A stretch of 64,000 nucleotides of DNA, taken from Lytechinus pictus. Taxonomy: Eukaryota > Echinodermata > Echinoidea > Temnopleuroida > Toxopneustidae. The translations under genes were made by a program, and so were the position numbers. The DNA is taken from assembly GCF_037042905.1 (NCBI RefSeq), contig NC_087247.1, forward strand, positions 59,109,920 through 59,173,919. Reading direction: 5' to 3'. Under the pieces are notes generated by a model. That model was given only the letters and a program-made list of their open reading frames with translations. It did no database searches and was not told where the DNA came from. Positions 1 to 11,177 of the stretch are shown piece after piece. The stretch's first letter is position 1. The number at the start of each line of letters is the position of its first letter.

Positions 1-113
1 TAGATTTGATGTATCATAGATTGAAGAGAATTAATCATAGAAAGATACATCTTCAGTGAATTTTTTTCCTGAGCACGTTGCATATTTCTTGTCTTTTGTT
101 TGTCACTCAATAG

Positions 114-654
114 TTGCTTCGTCAAACCAGGTCCAGCTTTATATTACGGTGTCTTACTCCTCGTAGCTCTCTTACTCGCTACTAACTTCATCATATTTGG
201 TCTCGTCATGCAACGTTTGTCATGTCGCAAGTCCGTTGCTGCCCACAAGACCAATCAAGCCAGTCGCGGTGAGACGTGGAAACGAGTCCAGAACGCTGTC
301 GCCATCTCTGTTCTCCTCGGGTTAACGTGGTTGTTTGGTTTCCTCGCCATCGGTGGTGCTCGACTCATCTTTAATATTCTTTTCCTGGTCTTCAATTCCC
401 TCCAAGGGTTCTTTGTGTTCCTCATGTTCTGTGTCCGACAAAAGGAAGTACGTGAGCAATGGGTTCGATGGCTGCATTGTCAGTTCGGTGATGTTAAGCC
501 TGGTCAACGTCGCAGTGATGATTTCGTTCAGGCTAAGTACAAAAAGACAGAATCACAAGAGGGTCGGACGTCCTTGGCAACATCAAATAGCCAAGGTATT
601 CAACTATCCAGCGGGGGTACACTAAGTACCAATGCCTCCAGCATCACCACATAA
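114..654 (+). CDS. Terminal exon of an adhesion G-protein-coupled receptor (TM5-TM7 and C-tail)
   Basis: Partial gene; upstream exons lie outside the window. A pyrimidine-rich stretch followed by CACTCAATAG places the splice acceptor at 112-113, so the exon starts at 114 in mid-codon and reads in frame to a TAA at 652-654. There is no real ATG start; the frame only looks open further upstream. The protein shows three hydrophobic segments: TM5 (about 139-210), TM6 (292-357, with LLGLTWLFGF) and TM7 (364-435, with FNSLQGFFVF). A basic segment and the tail motif KEVREQW follow, then a Ser/Thr-rich C-terminus. The LLGLTWLFG and NSLQGFF motifs are hallmarks of secretin-like/adhesion GPCRs. The combination resembles ADGRG-type receptors more than CELSR, whose TM7 reads differently. 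Such receptors signal from the plasma membrane through G proteins after GAIN-domain autoproteolysis; those parts are not visible here. Subfamily assignment is inference. Confidence 0.88.
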
Positions 655-784
655 TAATTTCCATGATTTTAAGAAGCCTGCCAGGATTCTTTTTTACTAA
701 AGTAGACAATGTCCTTGCATATTATGTATTGGCATTTAAAACTATTTTAATTATTGATTATAGAGTACAGATATAATTGTATGA

Positions 785-790
785 AATAAA
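785..790 (+). promoter_or_regulatory. Polyadenylation signal of the adhesion GPCR gene
   Basis: A canonical AATAAA lies 131 bp downstream of the stop codon in AT-rich sequence, a normal distance for a 3' UTR. A second AATAAA near 1165 could serve as an alternative. The cleavage site cannot be located by eye. Confidence 0.55.
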
Positions 791-2240
791 GTACGATTGG
801 TTTCGTTTGGTGATAAATAGCCTCTATTAACATCGTTTCTGACTTTCTGTGCCATGATTCGCCGTTAATGTTTCGCGCCATTTTACCCCCAAAACGCTCA
901 AAATATTAATGTAACGCTGTGCAAATTTAATACTTTTTGAGGGAAGTCTCGCATAACCTTTGAAACTAAATTTGCGACACTGAGGCGCTACGTGACTTTT
1001 CAACAGACAATGTCGTGCATATTTCCACATTTTTATAGCCAAAATAATTGCAGCTTTAGTTTCTGTTTAATTTATCTTCAATATTTAATATGATATCATT
1101 AAAATCGTTTGTGTTATTTTGAATATGTATTGTTTCTTCGATTGTATTTTGTTTACTTTGTTGAAATAAATCTAACTCATAAAATGTGGCTTGTGAACAA
1201 ATCCGTCACTGGGAGATAAAAATCATAAAATGGTGATTATTTTTCACTCTAGTTGTTTGGCTTAATATTGAACAAGGATTAACTTGGCTTTTGCAAAACC
1301 CCGGTGCAAAACGTACTGATAAAGTTACAAAGATGCCCTCTGCAAACAAATCGAATTAAACTAATTTCTATTGTGCAAATAATATTTTTCATTAATAATT
1401 TTACACAGTTCATATTAAATCAATAAATTATCATTTTGGTCCCTTTTGGTGGGGTTTTTATACTGCTTGTGGTCTAAGGAACGTGCGTGCAAAATTTCGG
1501 CGCTGTCGCGCGGGCAATGCTTTAGGTCAGAAAGGACATGATGTCCTCTAAACTAGCACAGCCCTATATCTTGCCACACTTCAAGCTCACATGGATAAGC
1601 ATTAACCGTAATAGAGAAATAATTAGAGACAATCATTTGTTATGGATTCCATTCTATGTCTTACAACTACTGAATTTATCATTATTATCTTTTTCATGAT
1701 TATCTTAGCTTAGACTCAGCGATTTTTATATTAGAAGAGTAACGAGATGTATGGTTTAAACATTTTGTTTTCAGCAAACATTTTACTGATAATTGTTAAT
1801 TGTCTGATAATAACAATTTTTGCAAAATCTGATAGCAGACAAACCATACTCATGATGAAAAGACTGTATTTCGACTGTATTGTATATTGTTAGTATCACT
1901 ATTGTATGTTTCGCATCATTTGCAATGTATGTTGATGTATCTGTCGTTGATATGTGTAGAATAATTATGGCAAAATAATTTTTCGATGTTATTTTCTCCT
2001 TCGCATAATGACTTCGATAAACTGACTTAATAGAAAAATTGGAAATTTCAATTACTTCCAGTGTGAATGATTTATATCACAATTAATACATAACCTCAAT
2101 GTGGCGAAGTGATTTCAAACTGCATACTAATAAAACACAGAAAGGTTTTATTTAAACTAATTTAGCAGGGCCCTGGAAACGATTTGTTGAAGAGGGTTGT
2201 TTTTTGTCCTGCCTGCATAGCAGAGCGAGACTATAGACGC
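791..2240. other. Intergenic AT-rich sequence, no gene seen
   Basis: Both strands are dense in stop codons and no splice-flanked reading frame was recognised. A short open frame at 827-1042 on the minus strand has no recognisable domain and is probably chance. The stretch likely contains remaining 3' UTR and intergenic DNA. Confidence 0.5.
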
Positions 2241-2319
2241 CGCGGCGGCGTCGTCAACATCAAATCTTAACAGAAGGTTAAAACTTTAAAATGTCATCAT
2301 TATAAAACTTGGACATAAG

Positions 2320-2575
2320 GGTTATCAAGTATTACTGAATACCCTGCCTGAGTTTCAGATCACATGACCAAGGTTAAAGGTCATCTAGGGTCAATGAACT
2401 TTGGCCATGATGGGGGTATTTGTTGATTTCCATCATAACTTAACATAACATAACATAACATAACATCGATCTGGTTCATGAAACTTAAACATTAGAGTAA
2501 TCAAGTATCATTAAACATCATGCTTGAGATTCAGGTCACATGACCAAGGTCAAAGGTCATTAAGGGTCAATGAGC
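2320..2575. repeat. Two-copy tandem repeat of about 180 bp containing AGGTCA half-sites
   Basis: The segment around 2340-2400 is repeated around 2515-2575. Shared words include CACATGACCAAGGT, AAAGGTCAT and AGGGTCAATGA. Between the copies lies a short microsatellite (ACATA)n at about 2436-2466. The second copy contains AGGTCA-A-AGGTCA at 2547-2559; the first has a one-base variant at 2371-2383. The unit looks like a dispersed marine-invertebrate repeat rather than a gene. Confidence 0.65.
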
Positions 2576-2660
2576 GTAGTATTTTATTATCATATGAATT
2601 GTGGGGGGGTTGTAAATAACTATTCAATAGTTGTTTTTCAAAGTCAGCACTGCTGCTATA

Positions 2661-3464
2661 CAGTGCGTCCCAGAAAAAAACGAAACCGAGATTAAACGAC
2701 GATTTATCATAACTTAATCACAAATACAATAGCTAAAATTTAATGACCTACCAATGTAAAGCTTAGAATCACATCTTTCATCTGATATTACTTACATTAT
2801 TCCTCATTCACGCATGAGTGAGCAAAAACAATTTGAAGAAAGGATACCAAAAACTCATTTGGCGGGGGGTATCTGAATTTCAAAAAGAAAATCACATGCC
2901 TAAAAAGTTCAATATCTGCTCTTTTATTTGATACCTTAATCACAAAAAAATGGTCAAGAAGTAAAAAAGTTATCTTCTCTCGAAACAATGCTTGTATTTC
3001 CATAATTTTATTAAATAAACGTGTTTTCACCGGTTTCCCACAAAAGCTATCGCATGGTTAACAAAAGACTTAATGCATGGCTGATCGTCAACAAAACGGA
3101 GTGTCGAGTGAGTTTGAACGCTAGCCTGTAAAACCTCTTCATTTTATAAAATTCAAACCAGAACTTTGTTATCTCTTGACCATCTTCTGTAATTGAGGTA
3201 TCAAATTAAAGAGCAGATATTGAACTTTTTAAAAATGTGGTTTTCTTTTTAAAACCCAGATACAGCCCGCCAAATGACTTTTTGGTATCCCCTCTTCAAA
3301 TTGTTTTTGCTCACTCATCCTTAATGAGAAATAATCTCAGTAATTTCAGATAAATGAGGAGATTCTAAGCTTTACAATGGTATGTCATTTGTCTATTGTA
3401 TTTGTGATTAAGTTATGATAAATCATCGATAAATCTCGGATTCGTTAGTTTGTGGGACGCACTG
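2661..3464. mobile_element. Palindromic Tc1/mariner-like MITE
   Basis: The element begins CAGTGCGTCCCA and ends with the inverse (TGGGACGCACTG in the terminal region), flanked on both sides by TA (2659-2660 and 3465-3466), the target duplication of Tc1/mariner elements. Almost the whole length is two arms of about 350 bp in opposite orientation. For example, words around 2810-2960 recur inverted at about 3170-3320. No transposase frame is present. The open frame at 2797-3030 lies in an arm and is not a gene. Confidence 0.8.
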
Positions 3465-5017
3465 TATAGTGAATGGCGTAATGAAGGCGAGACTGCCAGA
3501 GGCGTTCTTCTTGTATAGTGTTCATAATGTATGTAAAAAACGTTAAAATTATACTCTACATTATGATACATTTTAGTTTTGTCCTATAGAAATATATTAG
3601 TGCTTTGTATATAGAGGCTGAAGTTTTTTGTTGTTGTTGAAAGTTTTATAATTATCATAATATTTTTCTTTGAGTAGAGTTAAACCCAAATATAGTATAG
3701 ACCCATATGAAATCATCGAAAGTCTAACTTCAATTACTTAAAAGTACAACTTATCAGCTTTTTAATGGTTCATTTATTAAGCCAAATTATCACACGTTTA
3801 TAAGACTGCCTCACTGAACACAATTTTTCTAAAATATGAAAATGTGCAATTTAATATAAACATGTTAAACAATAAGGATCATTAATGAGAGAAACAAGAC
3901 CATTGAAATATCAGTTTTCCTTCCCTTTTCATGATTATTTTTTTAAGAACATCCTGCTTTCAAATATTGATCTAATTTCAGTTTAAACACGAAAAATGTC
4001 TAGAAGCAAGTGTGTTTTGCAGCATTCTGAGTCGATGAAAAGAAGATCTACTTAAAATGAAATAAACATTCCAATTCTCTATGTAGTTTGAATATGAAGA
4101 TTTAAGTAATCAATTTACTGTTCATATAGTTCGGATGTAATATACTTGCTTATCGACGATTAACCATATACACGAAAGGGATATATAATCAAGGATTGCC
4201 ATTAAATCCTATCTGTTTTTTTTAATGACGGCCCGGCCATGTCCGATAACCAGCCCCTTGGCGGAAAGCATCGGGTGCGCCGTTGATTTATCAAATATAT
4301 CAATGTTTTGTGGATCTTTTTTTGGGGTGGGGGTAGTTAGAACACCATTATTGCAAGTAATGAGTTTCGATATATTGACGTGTTTATCATATTTGAATTT
4401 ATTATGATATACCATACTCAAGACTGATTTGTTCATTATGGGCATGGAGGTGAATACAATTTGCGGGACAATTTGTCTACATTAAATTTAGCGACAAAAT
4501 CTTACATCGAAAACATCTGAGTTTAAGCAGTTGTGAGTTCAAAGTGTCAACGAGTGTACAGTATTTAGTTTGATGATGTTGGAATACATGTTATCAGCAA
4601 AAATGCAGTGCGTCACAGAAAACTACACCGAGATTTTTCGATGTTTTCCCCATAAGATAATCACAAATATATAAATTACAAATCATTGCAAAAGTTAGTC
4701 TGTTTTTCATGTAAAAATCACTATATAACCTCATTTTCATGTGCACTTTAAAAACGAAGTGCTAATTTAGCTCTTACAGAGCTTGTATAGTGACTGCACT
4801 TCAGAGTGCTGGTATTACAATCGCGGGAAATTATGGTAACAAATTTCATATTTGACCAAAAGTAAGTTTATTATTTCCAGTGCTGGATGTTTATGATTAA
4901 AATTATCATCTTTGTGGTGTAACACAATTAACTCTTAAAGGAGTGATATATTTAGTACATGGCTATATGTAGTAGGCGTACAGAGTATTGTGATTTATAA
5001 AGAGTGTGAAGGTTACA

Positions 5018-5850
5018 CTTCGTAATTCCGAAGGTTCGTATTTCCGAAGGTTCTTTATTCCGAAGGTTCGTAATTCCGAAACACGTTAATTGCCTATACC
5101 TCGATGTTCGTTAATCCGAAAACGTAAAAGGGTTTTGTAAAACGTAATTTTTTCTCACACGATCCATCAGTTACGTTTTTGTCAAGTGCATAAAATTGTT
5201 TGTATTTATTTTTAAACAAAATTATTATTAAGACCCAATATTTATTTGTTGTAATTTTGTAATGTAACTAAGATAGGGGCTTGTCTCTTGTACAAGCTTT
5301 GCTTTTTTCGGCAAGTCCCTCCGTTTTACTTTTAAATACAAATGTCATTTGAGATATCTTTATTTACTGAATTGTGTTCCTTAAATCTATGATTATGTTA
5401 TATATATTATATTTTGTCTTGTAGTATTTTCTACCTTGTTATATTATGTTTATCATATTATGTACAATTGTGAAACGGAAATAAATAAATCAAATCAAAT
5501 CAAGGGTTCGTTAATCCGAACATTTGTGGCATTATTCCGAAGGTTCGTTATTCCGAAGGTTCGATAATGCGAAAACGAAATATGGTTCGATGTTCCGAAG
5601 GTTCGTTAATCCGAAAACGAAATATGGTACGTTGTTCCGAAGGTTCGTTAATCCGAAAACGAAATAAGGTTCGTTGTTCCGAAGGTTCGTTAGTCCGAAA
5701 ACGAAATAAGGTTCGTTAATCATTTCGTTTTCGGACTTACGAACCTTCGGAATTACGAACCTCATTTCGTTTTCGGATTAACGAACCTTCGGAATTACGA
5801 ACCTCACTTCTTTTTCGGACTAACGAACCTTCGGAATTACGAACCTCTTT
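5018..5850. repeat. Palindromic minisatellite built on TTCCGAAGGTTCGTTA / CGAAAACGAAAT units
   Basis: Units of about 20-50 bp made of TCCGAAGGTTCGT and CCGAAAACGAAAT recur at 5018-5090 and 5510-5720. From about 5722 to 5850 the same units run as the reverse complement, so the array folds back on itself around 5720. Bases 5105-5503 interrupt it with unrelated sequence. The minus-strand open frames here simply translate the repeat. Confidence 0.75.
5105..5503 (+). mobile_element. Probable LINE 3'-end fragment inserted in the minisatellite
   Basis: The fragment ends in GAAATAAATAAATCAAATCA followed by further ATCAA units, the kind of short-repeat tail that CR1/L2-type LINEs leave. The GC-richer patch around 5281-5325 is consistent with a conserved 3' UTR. 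No coding part remains. A search against a repeat library would confirm or replace the family call. Confidence 0.4.
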
Positions 5851-6599
5851 GCGCGGAGTAAAGTAGGGTGGGGTAAAATAGGACAGTGGGGGTAATGTGG
5901 GACAGGCAAAGGTGCTGTGCAAACAGAATGGTAATTACACAGAAATACACATATCATCAAGGGTTAATTGTGTAACACCACAAAGATGATAATTTTAATC
6001 ATAAACACCCAACACTGGAAATAATAAACTCTAACTTATAAGCATACAACTTCAATGTATTATGTCTTGGAGTGCTTGTAAAGATAAAACAATCATTGTG
6101 GCCTTACATAGGTAAATTTTTTGTGATTCTGTGTAGCCCATTTCAATAAACACCAAAGTAAATTAAAAGAAAACTGGTCAGCCATGCTTTATTGCTGATA
6201 ACATTAAGTGTTGAAAATGTCAAATGGCAAATTTATCAAACCGAAGATGATTCGTTTCCTATCATTGACGAAAGTGGACATTTTGCATCAAAATGTCAAA
6301 ATAAACAAATATAAGTTCAGATATGCATTCAATTTACTTGTGGACACACTGAAAGAATTAGTTTTTCATGCAAAGAGACATACTGTAAAAAAAAAATAAG
6401 AGCTAATTTGGCACTTAATGAGCTTTTATCATGTTTATAGTGACTGCACTTCGGAGTGCTGATTTACTAATACAAATTTGAACTATAAATATCAGCACTG
6501 AATTGCAGTCATTATACAAGCTCTGTAAGTGCTAAATTAGCACTTCGTTTTTAGAGTGCACATGAAAATGAGGTTATATAAAATCATGTTCACTGAAAG

Positions 6600-7330
6600 T
6601 GAAATGCGGATATCACCTATTTTAGTGATTATTTTGAATTGCCAATTTTCTGAACAAATGCAATAAGCAAAAAATTTACAGATCAAAATTATTGATCAAA
6701 ATTAATTTAAAGATTATTTAGGTCAAAAGGATTTGTCGGCCATGTTTCAAAACAATCACTTTTATACGTTTATTTTGGAATTTGCTTGGTGTGTTTGAAG
6801 CATTAAAAGTAATGAGCCATAAACTGTTCAATGAATAGACTCCAAACAAAAGTTGTGACGTTATTAAAATCAGTTTTGAATAGTTGTTGTTTTGGCCTGA
6901 GCCTTGGATGAATAGTTTCATTGGCTTATACTTTGATACAAAATAATGAGAGATAAAGAAATTGAGGAATCAGCATAAAAATATATCGATTATCTCTGAA
7001 GCAGAATGCAGGTAAGATTTTTTTCCATTCTTTAATATTGGAGCTCCCTTTGTATACTCAATCTGCCATTGGGGTGAAGTGGGGCAATATGGGGGAGAGG
7101 TGGAACAAGTCAAGGAACAGCAAGCCTTTTGTGACCACATGATCTGCTGGACACAATTATATGGTGAGGGGGATCACCCCTCCCATAATAGTGTTGGCAT
7201 AATTTTTTTATACTGTGATCGAGCTGAGTCAGTTTGTGGAGTAGCAAGAATATCAAAATTAGCATATTGTACGTTCAAGAAAGAAACATTGTCATAATCA
7301 ACCACATCCTAAAAGATTTTGTTTAAGTGC
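6600..7330. other. Intergenic sequence, no gene seen
   Basis: AT-rich sequence without a supported reading frame. A short GTGGGGCAATATGGGGG-like patch at 7075-7100 echoes the GGGGTAAAATAGGACA-like patch at 5868-5905, so both probably belong to a dispersed simple repeat. Confidence 0.4.
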
Positions 7331-7333
7331 AGG

Positions 7334-7560
7334 GGCCAGCATAGGCGCCGGGATCCAGGAGAAAAGGACAGCGCCCCCTCACCCCCATATAGGGTAAAAG
7401 AGAGTAAAAAGAAGGAAAAATAAGAATAGGAAGACGAGTCACGATTGAATAAAATGAGGTGTGGGACGAATAAGACTTTGAACAAATCTTTCATGTCAAT
7501 ATAAGTTGATATGGAGCTTAAAATATTCAATTTTAAGTCAATACACAAAACATATTGGAT
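7334..7560. repeat. Degenerate copy of the GGATCC-end/purine-rich module
   Basis: Starts with CATAGGCGCCGGGATCCAGG, then a purine-rich tract, then AGACGAGT, GAATAAAATGAGG and GGAGCTTAAA. The same order occurs at 11411-11605 and 11796-12060. This is a decayed relative of those element ends. Confidence 0.5.
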
Positions 7561-7629
7561 ATTATTGTAACTTTCATACTACATACTGTTCATACTGCTC
7601 TTTTGCTCTCGATTTATCAACTTTTTTGG

Positions 7630-8152
7630 CGTTACATTGAACTTTCAACAAACTTTCGACGATGACAACGGAATAAATGTAAGTTTGTTAAACACTTCTG
7701 ATCATTGCCTGGATTATCAGCGAGTGGGGCGAGTTCCTGATCTATATAGGAGAAAATTTCAGCCCAGTCCCATCTGGTATTATTCTTGTAGTCTACCTCG
7801 CCTAAAACTTGAACTTTCATCAGTCAGTAATCTCTTGTGCATCAATTGATCAGCAATCTACTCTATACCGTGGGATCTATAAAAGGATTATCATTGGATT
7901 TAATTATCTAACAATGGCTAATACAAGGACCACCAAAAATCTTGTCAAGGATGCACTCAAGGATGATGATGTATTGGCCTACATAAAAGGAGCTATAATG
8001 GAAGCCTTATAGACTCCAAGTTTGATGAACTTATCAAACGTCTAGATGCACAAGATGGATCTATTCTGGAACTTCATAATAGGATTAAAAATATCGAGAG
8101 TAGTCTTGCAAACCTGCAAAAGAAGCAACAGAAGTGTGAGGAGAAAAAATAG
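7630..8152 (+). pseudogene. Broken LINE-like ORF1 5' fragment (coiled-coil start)
   Basis: An ATG at 7914 in ACAATGG context opens a frame whose product begins MANTRTTKNLVKDALKDDD and stops at 8010-8012. A one-base shift just before that stop restores an acidic/basic, Leu/Ile-spaced helical segment that continues to a TAG at 8150-8152. The fragment is then cut off by a poly-G tract. A short N-terminal segment followed by a coiled coil fits ORF1 of CR1/L2-like non-LTR retrotransposons, but no RNA-binding domain or reverse transcriptase is present. The reading as LINE ORF1 is inference; a short host gene is less likely given the break and the repeat-rich setting. Confidence 0.42.
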
Positions 8153-8187
8153 TTGGTTAGAGAAACAGCTCAACGATCAGGATAGGA

Positions 8188-8445
8188 GAAACCCCGGGGG
8201 GGGGGGGCACTCGACCTAAAAAGTGGTAGGGGTGTGCCGCGGGCAAGACAAAAAACGGGGGCCTTGGAGCGGCTTATTGTAAAAAGGAGGGTCCTCGGAA
8301 CGGGCTTCGGAACTACAAATGTTTGTGAAAACGGGGGTCATTGGAACGGATCGCCAGCGTGTGAGTGCGTATGCATCCCTATGGAACGGGCATGCGTGCA
8401 TGATGCGGCTATAGCGCGGCCTCGATATATAGGGTGTCTACCAAA
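8188..8445. repeat. G-rich low-complexity tract and GC-rich repeat fragment
   Basis: A run of about 14 G starts near 8193. It is followed by GC-rich sequence with repeated GGAACGG and AACGGGGG words, much richer in GC than its surroundings. The open frames here (both strands) have no domain and track the repeat words. Probably part of a dispersed element of unknown family. Confidence 0.4.
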
Positions 8446-9330
8446 GAGGTGTCTACTCCAAGCATCCGACGGGTGCCACTTGGGCACCCTTGGGCATTTT
8501 TTATGACGTCATAGACCAAACCCACTTTTTCACATACCCCTTAAATAGGATTTTCATATTTTACGGAATTAACATGTCATGTTTGGTATCAAATTAAAAG
8601 CTAATGAAAAATCAAATGCAAATATATTGATTAATGGGCATTTAAATCACGCATATATGTAAGTTAAAGGTCGTTTAAGGTCATAAAAGGTCAAATTGCC
8701 TTACAAATATGAGTACGACATATAATGCAGAACATACCATGCTTTAAATACAAACAAGTTAGGTAGGCCTATTATATGCATTGTTTAAGGTTAAGTTTGA
8801 GAGTGTGAATATTAAGAATCTGATGGATGATACCTCGGCATCTTGAGGAATTTTCATTTTTCTGACGTCATAAACCACACCAATTTCAGTTACATTCCTC
8901 TTAAATATGACCTTTCTATTTAGCAGAATAAACATACGGAAATCACATCAAATAAAATGCAAAATAAAATCCATATAATATGAATCGCTACGCATTTAAA
9001 ACGTGTCCATCGGTAATTATAGGTAATTTAAGATCATAAAAGGTCAAATTGGGTCACAAAATGTAAGTAATGCAAAAACTCATGTTTGGGATACAAACAA
9101 GTTGGGGATTATTTATGTAGGTCTATTTTTGGCTGAAAGTTATGTTGAGGATGTGCATGCAGATTAAGAATCTGACAAAGGCCACTTTGGCAACCTTGGG
9201 CAACGTCATTTTCTGACGTTATAAACCACACCATCCTTTTCACATAGGTCAACTTCTTAATTATGACTTATCTAGTGTATATCATGTTTGATATCAAATT
9301 AAAGCTTATGGAAAATGGAATGTACATTTA
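8445..9330. repeat. Three diverged tandem units of about 350 bp
   Basis: Three successive segments start near 8450, 8822 and 9172. They share the order GCCACTTGGGCA-like, TGACGTCATA(A/G)ACCA, ATCAAATTAAA, and (in the first two) AAGGTCATAAAAGGTCAAATT. An inverted relative occurs at about 11085-11300, with GACCTTTTATAACCTTAAAA and GTTTATGACGTCATAAA. The copies have drifted, so this is an old array. Confidence 0.6.
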
Positions 9331-9554
9331 AATGTTAGAGAAAAAAGAATATGTAAAGGTGGCTATTAAGTCATTTACACGCATGGAAGGTTGATGGTCG
9401 CTCGAGTTTCACAGGACTTTATACAAAACGTTTAATTTATCATTTTGTATCAAATCATTTCATGGGATTCCAAATAATCTACACCAATTTAACATTTTAC
9501 ACCATGTCCTGTTATATTCCTCTTACAACTACCCTCTGTACCATACCTCTTCGA

Positions 9555-9663
9555 CCAGGGGCCCATTGCAGAAAGAGTTGCGTTTAAACGCAAGTCAAAA
9601 AATCAATCGCAAGTCCCAAATGCACGCTGTTGATTGGTTGAAAATCAAGTTGCGCATGATTTT
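9555..9663. repeat. End fragment of a dispersed repeat with CAGAAAGAGTTGCG
   Basis: The segment starting GGGCCCATTGCAGAAAGAGT carries short inverted words (GCAAGTC, AATCGCAAGT, TTGATTGGTTGAAAATCAAG) and stops abruptly where the purine tract of the neighbouring element begins at 9664. It looks like one end of a MITE broken by a later event. Confidence 0.4.
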
Positions 9664-11030
9664 TAGAAAGGGAAAGGAAAGGAAAAAGGGGAAAGGGAAA
9701 GGAAAAGGGAAAAGAAAACTAAGAAAAAACATAAAAAGTGAAAACGGAAAGATAACGGGAAAAGGAAGGAAAAAAGAACAAGTGAGAAAGAACAATTCGC
9801 CCCGATATACAAATACATTAGCATGATTAGTAAGACATGGAAATAAATTAAAGATGACAAAAAGGCAAACAAAAGCGGGAAATAAAGGCAGAATGGAATT
9901 AGCCAAAATCTAAATTGGAAAATAAAGAATAGGGACAAGATAACGTACACTACCGGGCTGCCGATGATTGAGATAACGAGCGGGAAGAAAAATGGATGGT
10001 ATATAGCATAATGTCGTATGAAAGTCTATCATAAACTTGCTAAATCTCCAAAGGCTCTGTCCAAGAGTCAAGACCCCGTGCAGTGGGGGCTCTATATCTG
10101 TAACCTTTAATGGGTTCTATAACGGGCCCCTATATGGACTCTTCCTGCATTAAGCTTTACGTTGAAGCACTGGCGTACCGGGGGTGGTTCCACAGCCAAG
10201 GGGAAATAAAAGAAAATAAAGGAGGCAGCGAAATGAGATGAATGAATAAAATATATGACATGATATTTGCTCGCTGGCGACTTTTTACAAATTTCCCCAC
10301 ATTTGCTATGGTGTGCCCCTCACAATATTTGGATGATTACGATACACAACTGCATTGAATTTATGTGTTGTGTTAAAGCTATATAAATATACACGCAATT
10401 TGATTAAAATAAGTGGCCGTCTGTAAGGTTAAAAATGGCTTTGATATCAAGAGGTTCCGGGGCTCTGCCCTGGACCCCACCCATAAAGCACTGTTATATG
10501 GATGAGTTTGGACCATGGCCCCCAAAAGTTCTACAACCAAACCCAAAAAATGAGGAAAGAAAGGAAAGTGTATTATATTTTTCTGAATATCACGTTAAAA
10601 TCTATCTTCATGTTAGATTCTCATGAAAAGGTGATTTTTTTATCTCGCTCGCTCGGGACCTATATTAAGCTACTTTTTGCCAGAAGCGCCTTACTCGGCC
10701 CCCTCGAGCATATAAAGCTTCGCCCTGATGCTCACAGTCATAACAAAAATCCTGTTCACCGTGGCGTACAAAAAAGAGAGAAAAAAGGAAAGAGAGGAGG
10801 GTGAATATGATATCATCTTTTTAACATTATTTTTTAAAATCTATCACAAAATTGGATTTTTGCAATAAAAATGTCAAAAAAAATTTGCTGGCTCGCTTCG
10901 CTCGCTCGCTTATATATATATATCGCCCCCTCAAAATGTTTGCCTTATGACGCCATTGCCTGTTCCATGATATGACCGGGAAATGTTTGGCTCTTGCCCC
11001 CCCTGGCCACCGACCCCTGTTACGCCGCTG
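9664..11030 (-). mobile_element. 5'-truncated inverted copy of the hAT-like element at 16716-18267
   Basis: Read on the minus strand, 11030 down to 9664 follows 16716 to about 18160 closely. It starts CAGCGGCGTAACAGGGGTCG, passes the GCGAGCGAGC hairpin (near 10890) and the CCCGAGCGAG segment, and ends in the purine/pyrimidine tract. The TIR at 11016-11030 is intact; the opposite terminus with its C-run is missing. Open frames at 9595-9950 (minus) and 10435-10804 (plus) recur in the other copy only because the DNA is repeated; they lack codon structure and any domain. Confidence 0.8.
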
Positions 11031-11177
11031 AACCGAACATGATATATTCCACATTATATGGTGCATTGATTACATTTGTGGCCCAGTTTGACCTTTTATA
11101 ACCTTAAAATGACCTTTAATTGTCCTGGAAAAGTTTTAAATGCCTAGTGATTCATATATGTTGTTTTTATTTTTAAT

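Larger units (their letters stand above)
4605..6600. mobile_element. Composite inverted-repeat element with a second Tc1/mariner-like end
   Basis: A terminal motif CAGTGCGTCACAGAAAA near 4606 resembles the end of the element at 2661. No matching right terminus was found. Large inverted arms are visible: about 4715-4815 pairs with 6495-6590, and 4858-4937 pairs with 5958-6037. The part around 4765-4815 also recurs directly near 6411-6465. The centre is occupied by the palindromic CCGAAGGTTCG array and a LINE-like tail. The boundaries are approximate because the element is rearranged. Confidence 0.55.

Noticed and set aside
114..654. C-terminal exon of a CELSR gene
   Set aside because: TM6/TM7 motifs and tail fit other adhesion GPCRs better, and it lies upstream of a CELSR start in the same orientation.
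2797..3030. 77-codon minus-strand gene
   Set aside because: Lies within one arm of a palindromic MITE.
9595..9950. Hydrophobic protein frame also found at 17815-18161
   Set aside because: Similarity comes from the duplicated transposon DNA; the frame runs through a pyrimidine tract and has no recognisable family.
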